A DNA stretch of 64,000 bases, taken from Sipunculus nudus (Eukaryota > Annelida > Sipuncula > Golfingiida > Sipunculidae). The notes beneath the pieces were generated by a model, which made no database searches, was not told the DNA's origin, and saw only the letters and a list, made by a program, of their open reading frames with translations. The translations under genes were made by a program, and so were the position numbers. The stretch covers positions 34,303,401-34,367,400 of the forward strand of contig CM049317.1 of the NCBI GenBank assembly GCA_026874595.1, written 5' to 3'. Positions 23,701-35,714 of this stretch are shown here, piece after piece (positions within the stretch are counted from its first letter, which is position 1; every line of letters begins with the position of its first letter).

Positions 23701-26700
23701 CTTACAGATGTCTTTTTTTATTGTGTGACACGGGCGTAACTCGTATTGTAGCGCCCTCGCCTGGACGCGTGTTGCACTCTCAGTTTAATCCGTACTGGTT
23801 GAACCCTCGTTGTCATGCTAGCTTGGGGCTTTCTCGCCTGGCCGAGCCGGGGCGAGCTCACGTGTGAACCCTAATATGGTGAGACACAGCGTTCTTTTTC
23901 TGGTATGTTCTTTGAACGTGTGTACTGAGTGTGTTAGATTCTTCAGTATGTTCGAGCAATGGAAGGTTCTCGGCTGGAGGTGAAAAGTTATAAATAGGGG
24001 CCTGTATTTTAAAGCCGAGAGAGATGTGAGAGAATATTCCAGCGGACACAAAAGCGTGTATATCAGTATGTGGGGCCTATTCCGATAAGTGCGGCAATTA
24101 TAGATTTTCTTCTGGATTTTGTGACGAATCTTATTTGGTCTTCAGTTTACTTTCTGGATTGTTACAAGAGCTTTACATTGGACTGTTTTTCTCCGAGAGA
24201 ATTTGTGTGAACTTTTCATCCGGCTTTTACATTTTAAAGGACTTATCGCTGTGTCAGTGGTGGTTTCCAGGTACTGTGCCCTTTGTTCATTTTACTGTGT
24301 GATTATATTGATTTGTTGTTATACCGCTGTTGTACTTTGTAATTGTATTGATTTAGTGTATTGTAATGTTAGGGTTGTTTTAAGAATAAATTATAGTTAT
24401 TTGTTTACAAAAAAAACACGGACTTCTTTATTCATTCCCTTAGACTTTCACGCTGCCTAATGTTACAGAATCGGATTTTTGACAACATTTATGTTCATCA
24501 CGCATACGTGATCTGTTGATATTAGGTGCCGTAACAGTATATATTTCCTTCATGTATTAAATTATGATGTGAAATATCCCAAAAATCATCGCCTGATAAA
24601 ATACGTCCACGATATAATATGGTATTTTTACAATCTCTTCAACTTTTTGGCTATGCTTATATTCATTCAGCTCCAGGATGCGCAACAGAATTCAGTAAAA
24701 CTCTCTTGCATGAACATGAATGTTTATCTTTCATCCTTGAAATGTGATTAGTGATTCTTTATTGTACAAAGGTGGGTGTTTATCCCTTACGCCTTATGAG
24801 TGTTCAGCCACTCGCTCCTTGGTAAACGTTGTTACATTAAACCCTATAACTGTATCCTGTGGCTGGTTTCTGTATAAACGTGGCTGCTTTCCTCTGATCT
24901 TTTAAAGGGGCCCATTCACCTATCTGGTCTGAAGGTAATCCCTAGGAGCTTTCGTAAAAACGTGGATATCACCGCACACAGGATGCTTGTTACGTTTATA
25001 TCAAAATGTTTATAATTATCAAAACAAATTCAGCAAGGTCATCTGGCAGCAAGTCGTTTGGGCTTTGCAAGTACCCCTTTGCAACAAGTGACCTTTCTAC
25101 CTCCGCACATATGCAATCTACCACCTCAGGTTAAATGTTTTGCCCGTTTGTCAACTTCGCTGTGTTTACAAACATGTTGTCGATAAAAAAAGTCCATACA
25201 AGCTTCACGAAGTCCTTTTAAGAACTTTTCACAACCAAAATTATCCTTACATCATAAATATATAAACAGGAGTCAGAAATCACATAAAGTCTTATTAAAA
25301 AAGTAAGTGATTGGGCATCTTTAACAATATTCAGTGGGTCCCAGATGTATAACGTTGGTATTTACCTCTTACCCTTTAACCATGTTTAGTGACATTCTCT
25401 TGCATAAAGGTGGTTATTTCTCTTTTAAAATGAATCCCTATTTTATAAACGTGGGTGTTTGCCTCTTATCCGTAAACAGTGTGTAGTCACTCGCTCCTAT
25501 ATAAACGTGGGCGTTTATCTCTAACCCTATTAATTATGTTCAGTGCCTCGCTCCTGTATAAACCTGGGTGTTTATCTCTTAACTTTTACCTGTGTTCTGT
25601 GACTCAATCATGTATAAACGTTCTTGTTTATATCTTACCCTTTAACTGTGACAAGCTGCTGTATAAACGTGGATGTTTTTGAACCACACGCTAACTGAGG
25701 TACAATGTATGCAAGGTTCTGAAACAAAAATTTGGAAATAAATGTCTTCTTTCAGTATTTCAAACTCAAAAACCTTCCAAGTTTGTTAACTTTTGACTCG
25801 TCAAAAAGCAGCTCCTCTGTTGATTATCCGCAATGAAGACCTTACAGTTTACTCATGATTCAAATAACTTTATGCCAAAGCATGAAAACGTATTAATGTG
25901 TGACCTTATTTCCAATGAATTCTATGTAACAGCACTTAGCTTTCATCAACATCTAGCTATCAGAGCACTTTTAGATTTGTTCAGCAACTTTACACTAACT
26001 GCAATCTTTAATCGGAACTATTTGCATTTGCAGTCAGGTACTCATATATTGCGGAAGTATGTAACTAATTATAAAACCGTCATGTATATCAATATTGGCC
26101 AGGTTTTCGTCCACTGTTTTGTCTTTCTAGGTAGATGTTGGTTTTATTCTATTTATTGTAGTTGCAAATATAATAACTAATCCTGTAAAATATATAAAAC
26201 CCCTGATTTATCAATTTGGAAGCCCAAACTTATTTTATTATGTATTAATTGGTCATTTCTTGCAGGTGCTCTTGGGCAATGGGGTAACTGGTCTGTGTGT
26301 TTTGGGTGCGGAACGGCCGGATATATGAGAAGAATCAGAACCTGTGATCGAGGGTGTAATGGTTCAACGTACGAGACTAAAAGGTGTAATACTACAATCT
26401 GCGAAAGTGAGTACCATTTACTGCATCAAACGTACCATCAACTAATATCAAATACGATGGATTGCATGAAGAGTACCTTTCTGAAAGATGCATTAGACAT
26501 GTACTGTTGTAAATTATTTAAATGCTGTGTGCATTTCTTACTGCACTAAAAGTAGTAAACTGTTGTTGATATTTCGTGACATGGTTTTCTACAGAGACCA
26601 TGATCATTTGACGTCGGTTTTCTACAGGGAGTCGTGTTCATGGCTGCTGAGGTGCTTCTCGGGAGATCCATGAGCATGTGTGGGATGGTATAGACAGATA

Positions 26701-29700
26701 ATCGTGATCATGTGATGTGATTGTTTACAAAGACGCATAATTATATAACGTGGTTGTCAGACATCCCTTGCCGTACTAAACCCGAGAAGACCGAGACTAG
26801 GTACGCTCATTGTATTCAGACCGTGTGCGGGTGTCTCGCGTGTAATCAGGCGGAGTGCGGGTGTCTTGATACAATCAGACCGAGTGCGGTTGTCTCGGTG
26901 TAATCAGACCGAGTGCGGGTGTTACGGTGTAATCAGACCGAGTGCGGTTGTCTCGGTGTAATCAGACTGAGTGCAGGTGTTTGGTGTAATCAGACTGAGT
27001 GCGGGTGTCTCGGTGAAATAAGACAAACGAGTGCCGGTGTCTCGGTGCAATCAGACCGAGTGCGGACGTCTTGGTGCAATCAGACCGAGTGCGGGTGTCT
27101 CTGTGCAATTAGACCTGTGCGGGTGTTTGGGTGTCATTAGACCGTGTGCAGTTGTCTTGGTGCAATCAGACAAACGAGAGTGGGTGTCTCGGTGTAATCA
27201 GACTGAGTGTGGGTGTCTCAGCGTAATCAGACTGAGTGTGGGTGTCTCGGTATAATCAGACCGAGTGCGTGTGTCACGGTGTAATCAGACAAACGAGTGC
27301 CTGTGTCTCGGTGCAATCAGACAAACGAGTACGGGTGTGGGTGTAATCAGACAAACGAGCGCGATCGTCGCTGTAATCAGACCGAGTGTGGGTGTCTTTG
27401 TGCAATCAGACCGAGTGCGGGTGTCTCGGTGTAATCAGACTGAGTGCGGGTGTCTCGGTTTAACTAGACCGTGTGCGGGTGTGTGTCTCAGCTTTATCAG
27501 ACTGCGTGTGTGGGTCTCGATGTAATCAGACCGAGTGCGGGTGTCTCGGTGTAATTAGACGAACAAGTGCAAGTGTCTCGGTGCAATAGGCCTTATGCAG
27601 GATTCCCACTAGCCGATCTCAAAACGAGGCTGCCACTGCACGCGAGGGGCTTTCCCAGTCGTCGTGTTTGCTTAACAATGGAAACCGTCAAGCGTGACCT
27701 TTGGCACAAAAACCTCAGCGTATTACCTGTACTGCCCGCTGGCTTCATCGAGTCCTTTGTTGAACAACAAAAGGCTGTTGCCGTGACGTCAGATCGAGCT
27801 TACAAGTTCTTTCTCGAAGGCTACGTGCATGATTTGGAAGGTAAGAAATATCGTCATGTTGTCGTTGATGCATATGGCCGCCTTTCACATGCGAGACCCC
27901 GATTTATATGTGCATGTTTCTTGTTCTTTTCATGTTTAAGGGGATAAAGACATAAACTGAGTGTTCTTCGGAAACACCAGTCCTGATTTTTCATTGTGTA
28001 AATGTGTTTATATGTAGATCAGCTGACTGGGCAGAGAGATTTCGCGCTAAGCAGTCAGTAGTATTGGCGATTGTTCATTGCCTCGACCCTTTCTTTCATG
28101 TGTACCATATGATATCGTTTAAGGTTGGATTTATTGATGCGCGCCGCATGCAATGATAATTGGATTGAATGGACAGTACTTTTACTGAACATTAGATGCA
28201 ATTGATATGGTTTTCTTGCTTCAGATTCCCATTAAATATAATTGATAATATCATGGTTGTAATTTCCTCGCTCATATATTTAATGATATAAATATTTTTA
28301 TTTAAAAAAAAAACATACACAGCCACAGGTATACCCTGCCGAAAGATTTATTTATAAAAATTGTGCTGACATCTTTTGCATTTTTTTCCCAGTTCGTAAA
28401 ACAAATCATGGAGATGACACAGATTGGTCTGTGAGAAGCAAGTGCTACAGATCACAGAAGAAAACCGAGCTGCCTCACAGTATCCAGGTAGGCTTAAAAA
28501 TGAAATGCTACTTTAGTACTCATTTTTAATTAAAAAAATATATATATATGCAGGCTAATAAATAAATATATATATATTTCTAAATGTGAAAATAAATAAT
28601 ATTTGTGGTACTGAAGTTCAGATTTATTCCATGTGTTTATATATATAAGTATAATTCATAAATAATAGTTTCCTCTTTACAGATTACATTTTGAGTATTT
28701 ATACATGTCTGTTAAAATGAAAGACTGAGACAATTTGTTCGTTTTTTCCTCAAACATTTTAATTTTTCCGAAACTCAGGTGTCCAGTACAAAGTGCAGTT
28801 GTGCAGCAGGAAAGGGATTGTGTCACCACACTATAGCAGTTTTATACCAACTGCAGCATTACCAGAGACTGAAGATGAAAAGTGTTCCACCATTGACATC
28901 AAAAACTTCACTCCCACAGGTAAAGTAAAACTTTAAAAAACTATAGCTGTACTTTCATCACATTGGGCATATATTATATACCATACATGTGTGTGTGTCT
29001 ACTTGAGCACATTTTTAAGACAGAGAGACAAACATCATCACAGTCATGTATCTTTATTATAAAGTTTAACAGCAACGCACAACCCATTAAGATGAAATCA
29101 CAAACATGTGTCTTTATTATACATTTTTTATAGCGACAGCACATACCGCCCAGGTGACATCACAAACACATCTTTATTATACATTATTTACAGCGACAGC
29201 ACATCCCGCTCAGGCGATATCACAAACATTTATCTTATAATACATATTTTACAGCGACAGCACATCCTGCCCAGGCGATATCACAAACATGTATCTTTAT
29301 TATACATTTTTTACAACAACATCACAAACATTTATCTTATTATACAATTTTTTCAGAGACATCACATCCTGCCTAGGTGACATCACACATATGTATCTTT
29401 ATTATACATTTTTTACAGTGACAGCACATCCTGTCGAGGCAACATCACAAACATTTATCTTTATTATACAGTTTTTATTGCAATATCACATCCAACTGAT
29501 ACAACATTTTATTCATGTATCTTTATTATCCATTTATTGCAGCAATGGCACATCCCATCCAGAAAGGAAGGTCTTGCTCCAAAACAGGTATCAGAAATGA
29601 TTGTGCAAAGAGCCAAGAAAAGTGGGCAGAAAAGAACAGATGGTGTAACATCAACTGTGTACAAAGCAGTAGAGGGTGAACTTATGGACATCCGACTTGA

Positions 29701-32700
29701 CCATATGATGGTGCCATTTATGGCAAATATGAGTCCAGTTCCAGAATTTGTACAGGTCTCGTCACCAGTTCAGCAAGTGTACCCAACTTCTGAAACTGTG
29801 TTTGGCAAAGTTCCGCGAGGTAGCCTGTTATCCTACCAACTTCCAACAGGTTTCTCTGAAACGAATGATAACATTGTCATTCAAGGTGTGGCACCACCTC
29901 AACCTTTCATGTTGCCTGTGGTCGAGTCTACATTTCATGGTCCCCTATCATACGATTGTGACTGTTTGTTTCGTGGTCTCAGTGTAACACTGGAGCAGGC
30001 ACAGGATTATGAGGGGATGACAAGAGACCAGAGCAACAACACTACCTGGCATACTCTCAGAGCAAAGAGGATAACAGCCTCAAATTTTAAACAGGTATGC
30101 AGTAGGAGAGGCAATTTTGAGACACTTGTGAAACAACTGCAGCGCAAAACAGTCCAGACAGCTGCAATGAAGCGGGGCATTGAATTAGAGCCAGCAGCTG
30201 CAGAGACATATTCCCGCACATTTGGACGAAATACGTATGAAGTGGGATTTGTCGTTAACCCAAGCACCTTCCACCTTGGCTGCACCCAAGACCGGCGGGT
30301 TTATGATCCTGAGGCTATAGATTCTTATGGACTTCTAGAAATAAAATGCCCATCAGTGAGCAATGTTGCAGAATGCAAATATTTATTGTCTTCAGGAAAT
30401 GACCTACTGCAACTTAGCAAAAAACACCAATACTACTATCAAGTAATGGGCCAGATGGGGCTGACTGGTGCTTTGTGGTCAGATTTTTTTGTATATACAG
30501 TAAATGATTATCACTGTGAGAGGATAACATTTGACCAGGACTTCTTTCTATAATATGCTAGAAAAACTGGATTTGTTTTATTACAATTACTATTTATCAG
30601 CTTGTGTTTAAATATGGCCTCTTGCTTGTATATACCATTGAGATGGAACAGTAGTTAGTATGAATGAAATTGTGTTCAATTAAATAAAAAAAAAATATCT
30701 GCACACTAAATGTTAGTTATATGGTTTTAGCAAGGTTCTGAGTCTACCTGATACAGAATATGGTACAAATAATCAAACAGGAGTCTACCCATTATTCAAT
30801 TTTGCAGTAATAAGGGGCCTTGGAAATTTGTGAGCAGACAGCACACTGCCCATAACTGGTTTATCGTTCCAGCTAGGTTCAAGGGAATTGCAGAATCAAA
30901 GATGTGAAATTCCTTGAATCTCCTGATTGCCCTTTCTACATGTACCCTTAAATTAGCAATTTTTTCATTTTGCTCAGTCTCCGCTCTGGAGAACTGCCCC
31001 TTTTGTGCCAAAAAGTTAGGGATGACCAGCATGCATCCCTCCTTATCAAGTAGGTCTTGGATGACAAATCCCTTATCTGCCATCACCTGATCCCCACTAT
31101 CTAGGAGGTCCAAGATGCCTGACACCATGGTAATATGTTTGTCTGATATGCTACCTGCATACAGGCTACTTACAAATGTTACTAGTCCAGAGGTGCAATG
31201 CCCACCAAACTCTTAAAGGTGGTAGTTCCCTTATAATGGGAATTGATTCCGAATTTAACACCAGACTGGAAGGGGACTGAACCTTGAGTTCAGTACAGTC
31301 CAATATCACTCGGACCGCAGGATACCTGTTCTGAAAGGATGTAGGCATGGCTTTTTGGACCTGCTCTCTGCTTGGCCATGAAGGCTGAGAGCCCAGTACA
31401 CAGTACAAGAAATTTGCCCATGTTATGGTGTTTCTGCTTACAGTGGACTGGCTCACATGAAACTGGAAGGCAAGCTCTTGATCTAAGGTGGCTAACCTAA
31501 GTTTCTTTAGGAACATTAACATCTGGTCAATTAGTGGCAGTTTACAAGAATTGCCAGTGTCATACATCCTATTAGACATGTTTACTTTTAGTCTCTGGTA
31601 ACGTGGCCATGTTGTCATTCTGGCAGCATGTGGAGAAATGGAGTGAAAGAAAGATTTCAACAGTTCATAGTTGGTGAATCCAGTGAAAAATCTTATGTCG
31701 TCTGGATTTGTGGGATACCTGGCCAGCCCGAATCTTTCTATTTCATATTTCTCCACCTTCTCCTCTAGTTGTTGAATGTATTCCTGGGCTGCTTGCAGTT
31801 TCTCTGCATCAGTTGTGAGTGCAGATGTATAGTCGTGGTCTGCCCAAATAGTGTTCTGTGGAACCTCCAAATTACTGAAAAGAAACAAAAGTAAAAATTA
31901 TAATACTATATACCACATGTCAGGGGTCCTTTGCACATGCATGAAATATTCTTAAATATGTAAAATGAAATCATTGCAATATTTAATTGAGCAGATATGA
32001 CTGAATTATTTTGTATTTAGCAGTATTAGCCATAAATTGAGGTACTTATTAGCCATGTTAAAGCCAATGTGGCTGTTGCATGCTGAATTGAACTCAAAGT
32101 AAACAGGTAAAGATGACTGGCATTGAAGAGGAGTGCAATATTTTCCTTTTGTAAGTTCCTATGGTTGCTGATACAGTGCATTATTTGAGTTCTGATTAAA
32201 TAAACTGTGTGAGATTTTGTTGATGTTGCCAAATGTATCTTTTGCATGATTCTAGTATCCTGTAATGTGAATGTGTAAATACATTACACTGATGTTACTT
32301 ACAAGAGCATACATACAAGCAAACTGTAGACTGTGTCAAATCTTAAACTAAACAATATGTAAATAAAATTTATAAAATAAAATTTGATACCTGTCCTGTG
32401 ATGTTGATGGGCCAACGGTTGGCTCAGCAATTTTCCAAACTTTAGGGGGCTTCCTGGGTGTTACTGTTGTCCAGGGAAATTGGGTTGGAACAACGCCTGC
32501 CTTTAGTTTTCTGACACCTGTCAGGGTCTTCATAAAGTCCTCATCCTTGAAGTGGGCAGAGCAAACATATGTGCGGTTTGTTACCTGTATGTTAAAACAA
32601 AAATTCATATAAATTAGACCTTCATTCACTTGCATATAACTGTGGTCTTCAACCACCAATAATGCACAGGCCCTAATACTGGTACTTAACTCTTATAAAT

Positions 32701-35139
32701 GTAAAAATATTTTTTACAACTTCACATACTCTTTCTTTATAAGCATTAGTACAGCATTTATAGCATTAGTAAAAGTAGTAAACACAAGTCAATATTAAAT
32801 TTAAAAATGTTTACAATAAATTATTAAAAATTACTCATTAAAACTAATTATTAAAAACTCATTATCAATAAAAAACAAACGGATAAAGTTGCAAGGTATC
32901 ATGTGCTCATGATTTGCATCAAATAAACTAATATAACTTATTTGTAGGACCGCTACAAGACTTGAACAGATTCATGTATCTGCGCTATGAATTGTAAACA
33001 AACCACGATTTACGCCATAAATCCTCATATTATCGCTCATGTCATGAACTTACCGCGAAGTTGGGGCCTTCGTCCCGCTTTATTTTCACAATCCACTTCT
33101 TCCTCAATTCTTTATCACTGGGAAACTGGTGAAAAGATATCCTCTTTTCATCTTGTGCAGTTTTATGCTGATAACGCGCATCGTTTGTGCATTTCGGTAC
33201 TGAGCAGTGAGCCATGCTGTTTGCAGTGGCAGCCTCGTTTTGAGTTAGCTATGGCGAAAGCGTGAGTATGGCCTATCAGACGAACGAGTGCGGGTGTCGG
33301 TGTAATCAGACAAACGAGCGCGGTCGTCGCTGTAATCATACCGAGTGCGGGAGTCTTCGGTGTAATCAGACCGAGTGCGGGTGTTTTGGTGCAATCAGAC
33401 CGAGTGCGGGTGTCTCAGCGTAATCAGACTCAGAGCGGGTGTCTCGGTGTAGTCAGACTGAGTGCAGGTGTCTCAATGTAGTCGGACCAACGAGAGCTGG
33501 TGACTACACCCTTGCCTACTGGCAATGGTAATTAATGAACACTATGTAAGTCCCTCTTTTGTTTTGACAGAGTATGGATTTTAAATAAGCTTACGTTGTC
33601 GGTTAAATATTAATTATATTAGAATGTAACCCTTTCTGAAAAAGAAGAAACCACAAATCCTCAAGAGATACTCAATCCAATGCCTTTGAGATTTCCATGA
33701 CGATACAGTATAACCCATCCTTTGGTTTGCTTAGATACGTACATCCGACTGTGAAACTATCACGAGAGTTCCCCACTTGTGTTACATTTCCGTCTTTATT
33801 CAAAGGACACAGGACTGATCCTGCCCATTATTACGGAGTGACATAAAAGCGGACCAAACTGTCACGCTAGTGAAGCCTGCTTTGCTAGCGAAGCGGTTGG
33901 TACGCCGGACTTGTACGCCACCGACCTGGGTTCGATTCCTGGATCGGCCCAGGATTTTCCCTCATTTATTTGTCTTCTTAACAAAATAGGGGCTACTCTA
34001 ACGTGATGGTTATCTTTGTGGCCCAGGGAATAAGCTCACCAAAGTGTGACTTCTGGGATAATTAGTCTTGTTCTAATAGCAGAACGCTCTTAAGAGGGGG
34101 TGTGTTACGGGTTGACATAAAAGCGGACCGAACTGCTTTGCTAGCGAAGCGGATGGTACGCCGGACTTGTACGCCACCGACCTGAGTGCGACTCGCGAAT
34201 AGGCCCAGGATTTTCCACTCATTTACTTGTCTTCGTGACACCATTTTCGTAGTCACTAATTAAAAAACTTGTTAACCACTTGTTTATGTCTTCATTTAAT
34301 TTGACAACTACATTTATCAATTATGTAAAGTGTGCTGCCAATATATTGGCCATATGTTACACGGTTCCCTTTTCACTTCAACCTTGTTAAAGCTTTCCAG
34401 AATGAGAAGAGTCGGTAACCACAGCAGAAATCTGTGAATGTTCATCACATTTTCCTTTTTATCCTGTTATTTTACATCAGAACATAGTTCTTGACATCAA
34501 CCTACTTACATATAATTATCAAAATTTTGCTGTTTCCTTTCAACTCTCTATTTATGCAGATATTTATTTTTTATTATACTTGTCAAGGCCCAGCTGTTCA
34601 TCCCAGCACGGATTTCCCAATATGACCATTTGCAATGCTAGTTCAACTTTGTACTAGCAAAGTATCTTAGAGAAGCCAGATACTAACATGGGTACAAAGA
34701 GACAACCTGTTGATAACACTTGTTTTACTGTACCTTGATCGCAACCCATGTACAATAATTTTGCATAATTCAATACATATTGGGAGGAAGAACACTGAGA
34801 CGTCTCCGATTTTAAAATTATTTCACACTATCACATTATCGGGTAGTCCAACTTTAAGAAACTAAGTCACTAGGTCAACTTTGAAGCGATAGGGAAAGCT
34901 TTGTTTGTGTTTTAGTATTCCAATTTACTCCAGTGAGTCAAATTCCAATTATTGTTTTCCAATTTCAGTTTCATGGAATGCTTGGAATCCCTGGGAAATA
35001 TGTAGCAATACAGACGAATGTGGATGGGGAACTCAGCGGCGAACAAGAGACTGTCTGGATAATGATAATTACGAATGTATTGGAAACGCCAGCGAAAATC
35101 AGAATTGCATCACCACGCTTTGCGGGGGTATGTTTGTTA

Positions 35140-35197
<58 letters not shown>

Positions 35198-35346
35198 GCC
35201 CCTCCCCGAATCGCACAATGCATAATCTCGTAATCTTGTAAAGTCTCGGCTTTTCAAACTACGCCGTTAACCACATTCACCTGATGATTGGGTCGCATCC
35301 CGTGAAACAGACTGTTGGGAATTTACAGAGTTGTTTTTCTTCAGAG

Positions 35347-35422
<76 letters not shown>

Positions 35423-35640
35423 CAAAACCACGCATTGACGACCACCTCAGGACCTAAAAAATGACAACCATTTGTTCATGGTCACGATTCTTTCTTATAA
35501 GACCTCGCTTAGACGACGACCTCGAAAATGCAGTCACTTTATCATGTGATCGAACACAAAGGAATGAACTTCCGTGTTCTGTGAGTACAAAGGAGTAAAC
35601 GGGACTTCGTGATGGTGTTTGTTTATATGGACTATTGTGA

Positions 35641-35714
<74 letters not shown>

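Larger units (their letters stand above)
23667..24536 (+). mobile_element. solo LTR of the Ty3 element family (870 bp)
   Basis: It begins TGTTACAGGTGCCC and ends GTGCCGTAACA, with the 4-bp direct repeat GTAT on both sides (23663-23666 and 24537-24540). It matches the 3' LTR at 4487-5652 without the 344-bp block. No internal sequence is left, as after LTR-LTR recombination. It sits in intron 3 in sense orientation. Confidence 0.9.
30796..33215 (-). pseudogene. THAP-HTH-DDE transposase gene with two frameshifts
   Basis: Three minus-strand exons: 33215-33054, 32584-32391, 31874-30796, with GT-AG introns. Exons 1-2 encode a THAP domain: start Met-Ala-His-Cys-Ser-Val-Pro-x-Cys, conserved Trp, then Cys-Ser-Ala-His-Phe and a Val-Val-Pro-Thr-x-Phe end. 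Exon 3 has a short coiled coil, an HTH (Val-Ser-Gln-Ser-Thr-Val-Ser-Arg) and a DDE_Tnp_4 core. The acidic residues are Asp in Ile-Leu-Asp-Cys-Thr-Glu, Asp in Ala-Asp-Lys-Gly-Phe and Glu in His-Val-Glu-Arg. Single-base losses near 31232 and near 31182 break the frame between the first and second Asp. The intact length would be about 480 residues. This copy cannot make transposase unless these are sequence errors. Confidence 0.85.
27588..33274. mobile_element. ISL2EU-like DNA transposon, 5687 bp, with YqaJ and THAP-DDE genes
   Basis: Imperfect inverted ends start AGGCC and include a perfect 23-bp core (27618-27640 against 33222-33244 reversed). The flanking dinucleotide AT is present on both sides. 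Removing the element and one AT restores the minisatellite phrase GTGCAATCAGAC exactly, so the boundaries are well supported. Inside are a + strand YqaJ/SWIM nuclease gene and a - strand THAP-HTH-DDE gene that converge near 30553-30796. The pairing of a DDE transposase with a YqaJ-type nuclease and a 2-bp target duplication is what is described for the ISL2EU superfamily. Confidence 0.85.

Noticed and set aside
26721-27525. Overlapping Cys-rich open frames of 60-86 codons
   Set aside because: They are translations of the roughly 30-bp minisatellite in different frames. The repeated Cys-Asn-Gln-Thr-Glu peptides follow from the DNA repeat, not from selection on protein.
27588-33274. CRISPR-like reading of the flanking repeats
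   Set aside because: The repeats are a contiguous minisatellite without spacers, in an intron of an animal gene.
33890-33955. Possible functional tRNA gene
   Set aside because: A and B boxes are present but no acceptor stem closes, and a second degraded copy with the same flanks exists, so it is a SINE.
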